Shown here: positions 10,690 through 21,724 of the stretch, piece by piece
Position numbering within the stretch: position 1 is the stretch's first letter
Layout: each line of letters opens with the position of its first letter
Assembly: GCA_022606425.2 (NCBI GenBank)
Contig: JAHDVF020001053.1
Location: forward strand, 1 to 64,000
Reading direction: 5' to 3'
DNA from: Lepidostoma basale
Taxonomy: Eukaryota; Arthropoda; Insecta; Trichoptera; Lepidostomatidae
Length of the DNA stretch: 64,000 nt
The notes under the pieces: generated by a model
Databases searched by the model: none
What the model was told of the DNA's origin: nothing
Seen by the model: the letters and a program-made list of their open reading frames with translations, nothing else
Translations under genes and position numbers: made by a program

Positions 10690-11282
10690 CTTTAGACAAT
10701 CCTAACCAAATAGTAATAGATGAATTGTTTTCTTATACGTTCGTCGTCATTTTGTATATCTAAAATATTACACCGATAAAGAATATCAATCATGCGAAAT
10801 ACGTTTCATTGAAAATAAATATAGGATAAGTGTTTTTAATTATGTATATTGAAATATAGGTTGATTAGTTTTTGACTCAATATGGCTTGCAGGGATATGG
10901 ATAATAGATACAGTGAGATTTAAAACAAAAATGACTTGATTTACATTACGGTAGAGCGAGGTATAATATATTTAAAACAATAATATGAATTACTTTCGCT
11001 GGTAATTGGCAATCCCTCAAGACATAAAAGTGAGAATATACAATTTAAATCCCGAAGAAAGTATTCAGCGGGTACTCACGCACGTAATTGTCCAATCATT
11101 CTACCAAACCGCAAATGAAATATTCATAGTTCGGTATTCAAATTTGATTAGCTTTGCATTTAAACAATGGAAAATGTTCGCCAATCACTTTGCAATCAAT
11201 GTAAAGTGTTTTAGAAGCGTTAGATTATTGATTTCATTCAGCAAGATGCACCGATTTCATTTTAGCTTTAAACAAGTGTGAT

Positions 11283-11350
11283 CCTAGAGTATCTTAATTG
11301 GTTAACCGTCGCTACTCGTGCGATATACGCGAGTTCGAGTTCCGTTAGTG
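11283..11350 (+). repeat. Possible tRNA-like SINE head
   Basis: CTTAATTGGTTAACCGTCGC resembles a pol III A box, and GCGAGTTCGAGTTCCGTTA, about 45 bp later, resembles a B box. The stems do not fold as a true tRNA. It could be a decayed tRNA-derived SINE. Confidence 0.4.
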
Positions 11351-11474
11351 AAATTTCATTCTGTTTCAAATACTTATTTAAGTTTCTCTTAATATTCCAA
11401 AATAGTTAAGAATTCTTGAAATAATCGAATGATTTAACCGAAATCTCTTGATGGAAGTTCATTTTATATAATAG

Positions 11475-11870
11475 TTAAATAAAACGATGTTTTTTTTAAC
11501 TACTTCCACTTTTAAATAATTAAATAAAATAAAAATTGATACAAAATTTCCTTATTATGTATTTAGTGTGCTTCCACTCGTATTGAAGGTTTCAGCAGCT
11601 TGCTGCCATCTTTTGGTCAAGCAGCAAGCTGCCGAAACCGATCGAACATAAACACAAGTGGAAGCACACTAAATACATAATAATAAAGAAATTGTGTACA
11701 ATTATTTTTTTTGTTTTCATTATTTAAAATGAACTTCTACCATGAAATTTCAATTGAAAACATTAATTACTTCCAATTTTGTCTTTATTTCGACAGCGAG
11801 CCTAGCGAAACCGGTCGGTGTCGAAATTAAGCCAAAACTGGTTAAAAAACATCGTTTTATTTAAATATTA
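11475..11870. repeat. Nested fold-backs: family B pair inside a family C element
   Basis: Outer arms carry ACGATGTTTTTTTTAACTAC (left) and its inverse ending AAAAAACATCGTTTTATTT (right), with family C blocks such as GTCTTTATTTCGACAGCGAG. Inside sits a family B-type palindrome at about 11560-11700. Its arms, TATTTAGTGTGCTTCCACT and the inverse, enclose two facing hairpins (AGCAGCTTGCTGCC, GCAGCAAGCTGCCGAAACCG). Confidence 0.65.
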
Positions 11871-12399
11871 TTCTTGAAATCACTTTAAAAAAAAATATCG
11901 CGAAATATTGTTTGCTATCTAATTTACTACATATTTTTACATTCTTATATAATCATCATTTCCAAATTGGCAGTAAGTATGCCATATTTGGGAATTTAAA
12001 AAAAACTTATTTATAACATTATATTTTACTATGAAATCTATTATGACTGCTAACGATATCTTAGAGCTATAATAATTGAATTGATATTTGTAAACCCATT
12101 TTTTTAATCTTCTGAGTCAAAAAATAATTTATAACATCTGAATTGAGAGGTAAGGATATGTTCTTAAATGCTTGGGATATAATGTTTAAAATAAAATTTC
12201 AGTTATTTTGATTGAAACAAAATTATCTCTTCCATAGAAGGTTACACATTATTAATTATTAATTTAAATACAAATAATTTAATCAATTCGGAAAATTAAA
12301 AAAATTCTTTATTACAATACAACACAAATACTAAACAATACGTAACAGTATTGTTGGTAATTGAAATTACTTGGTTGTAAATAATGAAAAGAAAAAATA

Positions 12400-12565
12400 T
12401 ATATTAATACGAATGAAAACGTATGTTTTCTCAAAGCTTTAATGTAATTTATGGGAATGACATATTTTGCCTTTCTTCGACATTATCTAATTTCTTAGAA
12501 ATGCGAAATATGTAATTCCCATAAATTATAATACAATTTCTAGAAAACAGAAGTTCTCATTCGTA
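12400..12565. repeat. Full inverted pair, family A
   Basis: Left arm from AATACGAATGAAAACG to GGGAATGACATATTTTGC and right arm GCGAAATATGTAATTCCC to TTCTCATTCGTATTAATT mirror each other over about 70 bp, with the hairpin region between. Confidence 0.75.
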
Positions 12566-12614
12566 TTAATTGTTCTCATTGTTAAAACAATAATTAGTAA
12601 ATAAAATATAAATA

Positions 12615-12740
12615 GTTTTATTTATTTTTTCTACAGGTTCCACTAGTTTTGACAGTTTGCAGCCATCTTCTGGGATTACTGCCAAATAAAACTGTCGAAA
12701 CGAAACGAAACGAAAAATACTGTCGAAACTAAAGCATAAT
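12615..12740. repeat. Degenerate hammerhead-like repeat
   Basis: GACAGTTTGCAGCCATCTTC on one side and AACTGTCGAAACGAAACG on the other resemble a decayed family B/C fold-back. Confidence 0.4.
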
Positions 12741-13054
12741 TAAAATTAAACTAAAAATATTTATGAGTATTGTAAAATATTTTTAACTTTATTTTTATTG
12801 TCACACACGTTTCAATTGCGCATAAATTTTCTACAGATTAAACATTATGATGAAGTAAACACTAAAATTGTAAACTTTAACGTTACAACGAAGAAGGGCG
12901 GAACTTACCTGAAATATTAATGTTTATTTTATAATAAATACAAAAGTACATAAAAAATCGTTAATTTTTTAATTTCAAAAATAATTGCCATGTGATTTAA
13001 TTACACACTGTAATGTTTTATTTTTTAATTCATCGTGGTTAAGGGTATTATTAA

Positions 13055-13210
13055 TTTTCTAGGAGTTTTATTATATTTTATGGGAATGACATGTTTCGCC
13101 CTTCTAAGGCATTATAATAAAATAAAACTTCTAAAAAACTGACGTTTTCATTCGTATTAATTATTTAATATAGAGTTTTACATCATTGTTCAAGAAGCAA
13201 TAAATAAAAA
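13055..13210. repeat. Full inverted pair, family A
   Basis: TTTTATGGGAATGACATG, then TTTCGCCCTTCTAAGGCATT (minus-strand core), continues into AAACTTCTAAAAAACTGACG and ATTCGTATTAATTATTTAAT, followed by the ACATCATTGTTCAAGAAGCA outer block. Confidence 0.7.
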
Positions 13211-13674
13211 CAAATGATTAACGATGCTTTCATAGAATAAGTAGTACTTAATTAAGTGATTTTGCATCATGCATTTTTTATTAATAGTTAAGGGAAAAAT
13301 ACAATATAGCTTACCCTCATTTTTATATATTGTCTATGAACGAAACGGAAAAAATCTTCAACTGTTTGCACTCATTCCAACAGTTTTTTTAATAACCACA
13401 AATAAAAACAATCACTTAATTAAAAATAATTCTAATTTCATCGTTTTATAAAGAAAGAGCAAAACAAAGGATAAAAATAAAATCAGGGGAAAATCACAAA
13501 TATAGAGGCGCATGCGCAATAGCCAAAGTCACCTCTTCGGATTTCGAAATGCGTTTGCAGAACAATTAGGTCACGGTCGATTCTTATACGAGATCTCCTT
13601 CCCTTTCGTATAGCGCAGTCGGCGAGGAGGGATAGTGTTTTAAAAATGTATATTTTGATTTAATAATAATAAAA

Positions 13675-14061
13675 GAATACACACTACATGAGTGTCGAAT
13701 GAAAATTTAAGATGTGAATGCAGTGCGAATGAAAGTGTTGTGAACAAAACAATGAAAGGAACATTAAGATGGTTTAGACACATTGAAATAATGAATGAAG
13801 AAATAATGGTAATAAAGTATATGTTAAAGATGTAAATGGAACTAAAAATAGAGGAAGACCGAGGAAAACGTGGCCAGATCAAATAAATAAAATATTTAAT
13901 ATCGGCCACGTGAGGAGCCGGAGAAATCCACGTGCGTGCGTGCACGACACGATGTATGAATGTTGGGGAATCGAAAGAAGTATGTGAGGAAAGAACGGTG
14001 TGGCTGTCTATTTTTACTGCCTACCCTTTCAAGAAGACGGCGTGATGGTTAGTTAGTTATT
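13675..14061 (+). mobile_element. RTE-like 3' end (lineage 1, GTTA tail)
   Basis: Starts near the DRVSNE codons and runs through WFRHIE-like, RGRPRKTW and R-N-P-R-A-C codons to a 3' UTR ending GGCGTGATGGTTAGTTAGTT. Frame breaks are present. Confidence 0.75.
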
Positions 14062-14639
14062 ATATAATGGTAAAATTTAAAATTCGTTTTTCACGACTAC
14101 ATGTTTTTACTTAATAATCCACTCATTATTTTGTTCATAAAACTTTTGTTTGCAAAATAATATTTATCACATTTTTTTATAAGATATCACAATTAAAACG
14201 CATTTATTTTACTTTTTTATTTTTATTTATTTATTTTATTTGTTATTTTAATTTTTTTTTTTTTTTGCTTCCATATATGGGAGCAAATATAAGAATTCAT
14301 TCACATAAAATAAAATAAAACTTCTATAAAACAGACGTTTTTATTCGTATTACTTATTTTAGACATACCTACACATAGGTATAACTTTTATCTATTTGTA
14401 TATTAAATTCTCTTCTTGACTTCTGTCCGTTAAGTTCTATTATGCCAATTAGGCCAGCGTATACTCGGAATAGTCCGACGGACCTTGTTATTTATGATAC
14501 TAGGTGAACTTGCGGGACCACGGCTAGATGGGAAATATATATTAAGAGGTTCAACAGACGTGAACCGTATGTGTGGTGCATACCATATAAACATAATATT
14601 TATATGTAGTTTCTTAACTAAATATTTCAACTCCATATT

Positions 14640-14735
14640 AAATAATTAATACTAATGAAAACGTCTGTTTTCTTGAAGTTTTATTATGAATATGACATGT
14701 TCTGCCTATCTAAAGCATTAACAAATTTCTTTTAT
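14640..14735 (-). repeat. Fold-back repeat half, family A
   Basis: AATACTAATGAAAACGTCTG to ATGACATGTTCTGCCTATCT, then AAAGCATTAACAAAT: a minus-strand core with a diverged GAAAC box. Confidence 0.6.
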
Positions 14736-15002
14736 AACGACGATAGCAGGCAAGACACCGAGAGATCGCGTAAGGAACACCAGAATAATATAGATATGTG
14801 AGGTTGAGGATGTTATAAGATTTAGCAGACAGGGAAAAAGGGACTCTACGGTAATGTTAAAAGAATGGACACCACCAGACTCCCCTATATTGCATTGAAT
14901 AATCAACCTAATAGGACTCGTCCTCGTGGAAGACCTCCTAAAATATAGAAGGACAGCTGGGAATATACCTCACAGAGGAGCAACACTCTGGAGAAACAGG
15001 TG
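14734..15002 (+). mobile_element. RTE-like C-terminal fragment (lineage 2), copy 1
   Basis: Close to the copy at 19966-20285. Codons for MDTTRLPYIALNNQP and RPRGRPP are readable, but stops and a frame break interrupt the rest (TAG after PPK). Confidence 0.65.
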
Positions 15003-15024
15003 AAATATGTCATGCACATAAAAT

Positions 15025-15235
15025 TCATTCTTCTTCTTCTTCTTCTGATAGTAGAACTTGTGATCTGTTTATGCAAGATATCAACTTTCTTCCTGTGATG
15101 AAGACAACCTGCCTTCTCTCCATCTCTTTGATGGTCGTCCTGGTGGTCGACGGCCCTCTGGAGTCTCGTGCATCACGATCTTAGGAATTATTGCTGGATC
15201 CATTCTCTTGATGTTATCATTTCCATTCATATTAA
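15025..15235 (-). mobile_element. RTE-like C-terminal fragment (lineage 4, AAG tail)
   Basis: Minus-strand translation gives RMDPAIIPKIVMHETPEGRR then PPGRPSKRW, the usual end of RTE-type proteins, followed by an (AAG)n tail (seen as TCTTCTTCTTC on the plus strand). Confidence 0.65.
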
Positions 15236-15483
15236 TTAAACATAATGTTTTTAAATGTTCATATACAGTCGATTCTGCCTAATTGGATCATCGGTTTATC
15301 GGGGCAGCCGGTCATTTGGGACAAATGCCAAGGAAGAGAAACCAAAAAAGTAACCAATAATGTGTATTGTTTCTTCGATAAAGCGTTAAACTCTATTCCA
15401 AATAATAATTGTAAATTAAAACGCCTGTGTTCTAGAAGTTTTATGATATTTTGTGTGAATGATATGTTTCATTATATCAAACT

Positions 15484-15530
15484 AGCTGACCCGACGAACT
15501 TCGTACCGCCTCAGAATCAATAAATGTTGT
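15484..15530. repeat. Left terminal motif of a dispersed arthropod repeat
   Basis: CTAGCTGACCCGACGAACTT then CGTACCGCC. From memory this motif is very common at the ends of insect repeats and usually pairs with the motif at 17735. Transposon class not known to me. Confidence 0.5.
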
Positions 15531-15755
15531 GTTAACTTTTTAGCTAAATTTAATTCACCTTTTTATTGAATTACAATTAATACTTAAAATGAATTAAGTT
15601 TATGAAATGTGCAAAAGTCAAAATTAAAAATATTAATTACAATGGAATATAATTCACGTGGAAGCCTGCATTAATACTTAAAATGAATTATAAATTGTTA
15701 ATTAAAAACTTTGTTTTATGTATCACATTTGTGTTTTTATTTTTTCGCGACAACC

Positions 15756-16060
15756 AAAGTGGAATCTACCAGATTAATTGTGAGGATTGTGATGCCGTGT
15801 ATATTGGGAAGACGGGTCGATCATTTTGAAGAGGTTATAAGAACACAACATTTAATACAAAAACAGAATCATTGTGTGAATTTTGACCATCATTTCAATT
15901 CCAAAAACACATTTTTTTGCATATAGCAAACAATTTAAAAAAAATTTATAAATTAGAAAATTTTGAAATTTTTAAAGCAAAGGCACGTGAATTGAATGTT
16001 ATAAATAACCAAATTCCAGCTTATTCCCCCTTAGTATATATGTAGTACATTAAAAACTTT
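15756..16060 (+). mobile_element. Penelope-like element fragment: GIY-YIG endonuclease and C-terminus
   Basis: From 15761 one frame reads GIYQINCEDCDAVYIGKTG, then RSF-stop-RGYKNT: the GIY-YIG endonuclease motif with paired cysteines, as in Penelope-like retroelements. Downstream the same region encodes ENFEIFKAKARELNVINNQ and IPAYSPLVYM, a typical Penelope C-terminal style. In-frame stops after RSF and after LCEF show it is dead, and the reverse transcriptase part is missing. The 3' UTR (TTAAAAACTTTTC, ACTACCTTCC) also occurs at 44745-44935. Confidence 0.75.
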
Positions 16061-16284
16061 TCCTTTATACAATCTACCAAAAAAATATTAATACTACCTT
16101 CCATTTTTGCCCCTTTCTTACTAATGTAATCTGCTTCCTTATAATGTTTATCGTCTTTAATATATTAGGATTCATCGTTTTTGACTCTATATTATGTATG
16201 ATTGTTACTTCTAATTACTGTTTGAATTATTATTATGATTATTATCATTCTTATTATTTTATTATTATAAATAAATGAATTTAA

Positions 16285-17032
16285 TACAACAACAACAACA
16301 AACCATCACGCCGTTTCTCCGCAGGGGTAGGCAGAGAGAATGGACCGCCACACTACTCTTTCCTGGCACACCTCTCTAGCTTCCTCCACATTCATACACG
16401 CACGTCGATTCTTCCGGCTTCTGACATGACCAACCTTTAATATTTGATTAATTTGGACATGCCATGTTTTTCTCGGTCTACCTCGACTCCTTACTCCATT
16501 TACATCGTTAACGTATACTTTTTTAACCATTCTTTCTTCACCCATGTGCTCCATATGTCCGAACCAACGCAACGAACCATTCATAATTTTGTTCATAATA
16601 CCTTCTTTCGCTCTACATTCCTTCCTAATATCAGCATTTGAGATTCTGTCATACATCGTTCTACCACACATACGTCTAGGGACCTCATCTCTACCGCATT
16701 TATTCTGCTCTCATCTTTCTTCTGTCAGTTCCATGCTTCGCTTCCATACATAGGGAGTTGGGACCAGAACTCCATTGTGAACGGCCATTTTCGCTTTCAT
16801 TGATAAATTCTTGTTTCCAATAACTACTTTTAAAGCTCCATTCACTTTGTTACCCGCACCAACCCTTTTTTCAACATCACTGTCCGTTCGGCCATCCGCT
16901 GTGAACATGTTACCTAAATACACAAATTCCCTCACCTGTTCCAAGTTCTCTTCATTTACACTTATATTACAAACTGTCATTTGCTCTTCCCTTTAAAAAA
17001 CTAACACCTTTGACTTTCCGACATTCATCAAA
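16285..17032 (-). mobile_element. RTE-like fragment (lineage 1, TTG tail)
   Basis: Very similar to 1503-2466 but shorter, starting just after the YADD region. Two minus-strand frames cover it: one from MTVCNISVNEENLEQ through YLGNMFTADGR to PYVWKRSMEL, and one from MCGRTMYDRISNADI to WRSILSAYPCGETA. The break between them is a small indel near 16680-16755. The upstream border is at the NVGKSK codons. Tail (TTG)n. Confidence 0.85.
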
Positions 17033-17039
17033 ACACGTT

Positions 17040-17730
17040 AAAACAATTAAATAGCAGACAACATAATTTTGAATAAGTGTGATCCATCAATGAACTCCGT
17101 TTTCATCATTAGCATCATCATATTCATCATCTGAAGAGTTTGATGATTCAGTGTCCCTATCAATTGAAAAAAAGAAATTCCTCGTCTTCATCTAGCCAAA
17201 TATTTCGTTTATTAAGTACTCGCGGCTGAATTTCCTATGGTAACAATTCTCTGGACCGAATGTACACAGATACACCTATAAAATCAATACAAAATATACA
17301 ATACGTATTTTTATTATTATTCACTAATCATAAATCGGTTATTTAATCTCTACGGAACACTCATCTGTCATCTTTTTCGAATGGTATTAATGGCGCAAAT
17401 ATTCTCTGCTCTCCTTCACAAAAGGGGTTTAACTTTTAGAATAGTCTCTCTTATACTGATTTTTATAACTTTGGGCATTGTTAATCTAAAATTAATAAAG
17501 AAAACCAAAAATCCCGGCGACGATTAAAAAATAACCTCAACTCAAATCTTTCACATTGAGTATTGACATCTGGCATCAACAATACACCACCTACGGGCGT
17601 TTTTTCGAAACTAAAATGGAAGCCATGATGTTTTTTGTACTTTGTCTCAAAAGTCAAATTTAGTCAAACGTACGACAAATATAATTAATTTTAAATCATT
17701 TAAGTGATTTTTTTCAAATGTTTTAATAAT
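17040..17730. other. Unclassified stretch with an acidic coding-like patch
   Basis: On the minus strand, about 17105-17175 reads TESSNSSDDEYDDANDE, an acidic run of the type found near the N-terminus of some transposases, but no catalytic domain follows. The rest is unrecognised. Confidence 0.25.
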
Positions 17731-17734
17731 TATT

Positions 17735-17855
17735 CTGTTATCCGGAACGGAGACAAATCCAGCAAATATAAGATCTTCAAAATTGGTCCAGCCGTTCTCG
17801 AGTTATAAATGGTGTAACTAACACGATTTTTGACTTTGTTTTATATATATAGATA
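17735..17855. repeat. Right terminal motif of a dispersed arthropod repeat
   Basis: CGGAACGGAGACAAATCCAG, AATTGGTCCAGCCGTTCTCG and a TATATATATAGATAGATGA end. It pairs with the motif at 15484, so the 2.3 kb between may be one element with later insertions. Confidence 0.45.
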
Positions 17856-17885
17856 GATGAAGAAGTGATCTAGTATTAGTTGTCG

Positions 17886-17951
17886 AAAAAATCGATGTGC
17901 TTGTATGGCTTGCTGTATGAATGTGGAGGACTCTAGAAATGTGGGTCAGGA
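17886..17951 (+). mobile_element. RTE-like 3' coding scrap (lineage 1)
   Basis: Codons for R-C-A-C-M-A-C-C-M-N-V-E then decay. It has no tail, being cut by the family A repeat that follows. Confidence 0.5.
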
Positions 17952-18003
17952 TTTGATAATGCCTTAGCAAGGCGAAACATGTCAGACGTTTTTATTCAAA
18001 TTA
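17952..18003 (+). repeat. Fold-back repeat half, family A
   Basis: TTTGATAATGCCTTAGCAAG then GCGAAACATGTCAGACG: one of the best-preserved family A cores, with a CCTTAGCAAGG hairpin and GAAACATGTC. Confidence 0.65.
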
Positions 18004-18026
18004 TTTATTTAACTAATAGTAATTTG

Positions 18027-18159
18027 AATGGTTGAAGTAAAATAGGCACTGAGTAAAACAAAAAAAAAAACAAGTATGCAGTTTCGTTCTATATGTCGTA
18101 TATAAAAATCTGTACACATAGTTTTTTTCATACTTAGGGCCTATTTTACTTCAATCATT
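18027..18159. mobile_element. Short MITE-like inverted-repeat element
   Basis: 133 bp with about 29-bp inverted termini (AATGGTTGAAGTAAAATAGG at the left, mirrored at the right with few mismatches). No coding capacity. Family unknown. Confidence 0.75.
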
Positions 18160-18264
18160 AATTGTTTTTATTTTTTATGTTTATTCGGTACACCATTTCG
18201 TTCATTTGGGAGAGTCCATATTTAATCAAAATAAATATTTCGCATTAATAGAATACTGGCTTAA

Positions 18265-18500
18265 CTCAAAGAAGCAAGTTTTGCTCAATCTGACATGAGT
18301 CGGTGTTTTAACAAAAACAGTCGAAAAACACGTACGAATTGATAGCGTTAACATTGTGAACGATTATCGTAAGTACGAATGGTGGCGTTAACATTCTGAA
18401 AAATAGATGGATAGCGTTAACACAAGCAACTGTCTTATGTTAATTCAGTTATGACTTAAACCATAATCGGTCAGTTTACTTTTAAGCGTGCGATTTGTTT
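18265..18500. repeat. Dispersed repeat with internal GCGTTAAC units, copy 1
   Basis: Contains GCTCAATCTGACATGAGTCG, then three related units of the form ACGAATGGATAGCGTTAACA, and ends CGGTCAGTTTACTTTTAAGC. It matches 21225-21475 almost base for base. Confidence 0.75.
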
Positions 18501-18861
18501 AACTCTTTGAATTTTTTTAAAAATATTTGAAAACATTTGAAAATTTATAATGTTTTAATGATAATGTTGACTGTACAGATGGAACTGTTAATTCAGAGTA
18601 TGAAACAGTAAGCGAAGAAGACAAGACAGCAGTGATGATAAATATTCTCCTGTCAAGTGACTAACCAGGATGCAAACAGATGTATCACCCTACCACAACC
18701 TTAGTTTATTCAAGCAGACAGTGATGGAAGCTCAACATCGGCACCATACATGAGTTCGAACGATTTCAACTAAAATAGCAGGACAGGCAAAAGTTTTCCC
18801 TGGAGAAATAATTATATAATTTTACCATATTTTTTTAAAAATATTTTAAGTTATTATAAAT

Positions 18862-19186
18862 CAAAGGTTTCCAATCTTTTCTGGGCCACCGCCCCCTTTA
18901 CAAGAAAAATAAACGTTCAACGCCCCCTCCCATAAAAGTTATTCCAAATATTTAGAAATATAGAAATACACAGTTGAATTTTAAAATATTATTTAATATT
19001 TTATCTATCTGAAAACGACATATGGTAGAATACCGAACGAAGAAAAGGAAGAAATAATTAGCGTGTTTTTTTTTGTCTTTTTAGACTATGTTTTATCTGC
19101 CCACGTTCTCTATTTTTAGAGGTCTTCTACTGCCCCCTTGAAAGTCTCAAACGCCCACAAGGGGGCGTTATCGTCCACTTTGAGAA
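18862..19186. mobile_element. hAT-like MITE remnant
   Basis: Left end CAAAGGTTTCCAATCTTTTC with GGGCCACCGCCCCC. Right part has CTACTGCCCCCTTG, GGGGGCGTTATCGTCCACTT and TGAGAAGG. This is the layout of insect hAT MITEs, but its right end is interrupted by the Jockey-like fragment, so no duplication can be called. Confidence 0.55.
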
Positions 19187-19735
19187 GGGTTCAGAAAAAA
19201 TTTCTGAGGTATCTCTACATGAGGGAGTATGGTAGCTATCCTTGGCTCTATCCCACGGCATTTCTTTTGGGAATGCTCGGAACCAATTCTCTACAGCTTC
19301 GAAGAGATGGACATCTAATTATCCATTTCTTTAGATTAATTAGGGGATACTTCGAGAACTCAGCCGTACTGGAGGGTGTTCGGCTTTTTGTCCCCGATAG
19401 ATATCTCCGACAGCGACAGCACAGATTGTTTACCTACCGGCCGCCAGAACCAATCTGCCTCTGGTGACACCGGTGGGAAGAGCAATTAGTCTGCTGAACG
19501 CGGTCTCCTCGGAGATCGACGTCTTTCATGTTAGTGAAAGTACGTTCAGAAGGCAAATACTCTTAATTCTGGAAAGTATCCTGTCTTCCTAATGTTGAAC
19601 CATCTCTTATGCGTTTCTGGTAGTATACTATATATAATATATTATTTTACCTGTTCTCAATAGATGCCTTAAAAATAAATTTTGTAATGTCTGTTGATGA
19701 AATAAACTGATTTGATTTGATTTGATTTGATTCTC
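19180..19735 (+). mobile_element. Jockey-like retrotransposon 3' fragment (TTGAT tail)
   Basis: Encodes RVQKKFLRYLYMREYG, then after a frame change TPVGRAISLLNAVSSEIDVF and FRRQILLILES, the C-terminal end of Jockey-type reverse transcriptase proteins. It is followed by a 3' UTR with TGATGAAATAAACTGATTTG and tandem TTGAT units. 5' truncated within the protein. Confidence 0.7.
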
Positions 19736-19965
19736 AAGGTGTAAAACCATCGAAACATGTTCAGAAAATAAACGAAAGAGCGAAATAAGAAACAGTGTAT
19801 TATATGTATATATTTATTTTATTGAGTAATTAGTACACTAGTTGTTATCTTTTATTTGATTAAGTATTTTTTATAAATAAGTTAAAACATATGGCGTCTA
19901 AATCGAGGAAACGAAGTTAAAACATATGATGTCGAAGCTAGGGCAGACACAGTAAGTATCAAACA

Positions 19966-20285
19966 AGTTTTGAGGACTTCCGAAATGAAGACACTGAGGA
20001 CGATAACAGGCAATATACTGAGAGATCACGTGAAGAACACCAGAATAAGAGAGATATGTGAGGTTGTGGATATTATAATATGGAGCAGACAGCGAAAAAG
20101 GGACTGGTACGGTCATGTTCAAAGAATGGACACCACCAGACTCCCTTATATTGCATTGCATAATCAACCTCATGGGACTCGTCCTCGTGGAAGACCTCCT
20201 AAAAGATACAAGGACAGCTGGGAATCTACCTCACAGGAGGAGCAACACTCTGGAGAACAGACCACATAGGTCTACAATAAGGAAG
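19966..20285 (+). mobile_element. RTE-like C-terminal fragment (lineage 2), copy 2
   Basis: One open frame of 99 codons: MRTSEMKTLRTITG, IREICEV, RDWYGHVQRMD, RPRGRPPKRYKDSW. These blocks are the C-terminal signature of RTE-type proteins (GHV...RM...RGRP...W). The catalytic domain is missing. The better preserved of the two lineage 2 copies. Confidence 0.75.
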
Positions 20286-20894
20286 AAGTATTTTTTATAT
20301 GTAGGTATACTCTATATATTATACTATTTATTTGAAGTAAACAATATTTCAGTTTAAAAAAATATATATTACTGTTTTAAAATTTACTTAGCTTATTAGA
20401 GCCAGCCGCTTATTTGGGATCAAACTTCATGATGTCAATGTGTCCTGATGTATCTGCTTATTATATACCTTATTAGTATTGTTTTAGTATTGTAATTAAA
20501 CAGAAACGACTGTGTTTAAAAAAAACAGAATTGTTGTTCGAATTTCAAATGCTAGGTAAAAGAGAATTGTTTTCGTTGTTAAAGTATTTAAACTACCAAT
20601 TGTTTCAGGCAATATTCGATTTCTACTACATGCGTTATGTTCACGTGGCTAATAAATTAATTTAGTTTCATAATCATATATAACTTTGACATATAAGATT
20701 GTTTATTCGATGTTAATGATATCATAGCGTGTAAAAGTACGCTTAAAAAATACCGGGTAACACGAATTTTAAATTCTTGCACATGTTTTTGTTTTGTTTC
20801 GTATTCATTCGAATGTTTAGTCGGTCGTTTAGTGGCAAAATAATTTTTCAAAATTAATGAACTTTTAAAAATTAATGAACTATTCGAATCATTT

Positions 20895-20990
20895 TTCTAG
20901 TTTTATGAAATCAACTGTTTTCTTACAGTCTTATTTTATTTAATAGTAATGTCATGTTTCGCCTTGATAAGACAATATCAAATCTTTTGT
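20895..20990 (-). repeat. Fold-back repeat half, family A
   Basis: Minus strand: ATATTGTCTTATCAAGGCGA then AACATGACATTAC. ACATGAC replaces ACATGTC. Tail ACAGTTGATTTCATA-like. Confidence 0.55.
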
Positions 20991-21224
20991 TAGTGTAAAA
21001 CATCAGATAATGATTTTTTTTGTCTTGGCAAAATTGTAAACTATGTATTTAGTCACATCAGTCACCCCAAGTACCGTATTATGCTCCATTAACTCTGGTA
21101 AATAAGGAACAACAATAAGGAACAACAATATTTATGGAAAAAATACGTTTAAATTCGAATTATTAAACATTTGATACGAAGCCCTTTCTTACTTTTTTCT
21201 TACTTGGTGTTTTGACATATCTCA

Positions 21225-21475
21225 AGCTTAAGAGAACACTAGCTTAGCTCAAAATTTTGCTCAATCTGACATGAGTCGGTGTTTTGACAAAAACAGTCGA
21301 AAAACACGTACGAATGGATAGCGTTAACATTGTGAACCATTATCGTACTACGAATGGATAGCGTTAACAATGTGAAAAATAGATGGATAGCGTTAACACA
21401 AACCTCTGTCTAATGTTAACTCAATTGTGACCTAAAACATAATCGGTCAGTTTACTGTTAAGCGTGCGATATTTA
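21225..21475. repeat. Dispersed repeat with internal GCGTTAAC units, copy 2
   Basis: Second copy of 18265-18500. Three internal GGATAGCGTTAACA units are cleaner here. Ends CGGTCAGTTTACTGTTAAGC. Confidence 0.75.
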
Positions 21476-21494
21476 AAGATCAAATTGAACACTT

Positions 21495-21650
21495 TTTACC
21501 AGGTATTAGCGCCAACCGGTTTCACTCTGTAGTGAGCTTCCTCAGAGTTATACACAAATAAACTGATAGAGTTTGTGTATAGCCCTGAGGAAGCTCGTTA
21601 TACAGGTATAGTGAAACCGGTTGGAGCTACTAATTCAAATAAAGTGAATA
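21495..21650. repeat. Inverted pair of hammerhead-like repeats, family D
   Basis: Plus-strand half CCCTGAGGAAGCTCG...AGTGAAACCGGTTGG and a facing minus-strand half with the same elements (CTGAGGA, GCTC/GAGT hairpin, GAAACCGGTT). CTGAGGA fits the CUGANGA hammerhead box exactly. Confidence 0.7.
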
Positions 21651-21724
21651 GAATAATAATACACTTTTAGTAATTTGTATAAACACCACTTTATTAGTAT
21701 TAGTTTATTAGTGTAAAGTTTAGT

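Noticed and set aside
13505..13630. Promoter with GGCGCATGCGCAATA motif
   Set aside because: Resembles an NRF1-type palindrome, but no gene or transcript start can be placed next to it; a transposon fragment follows.
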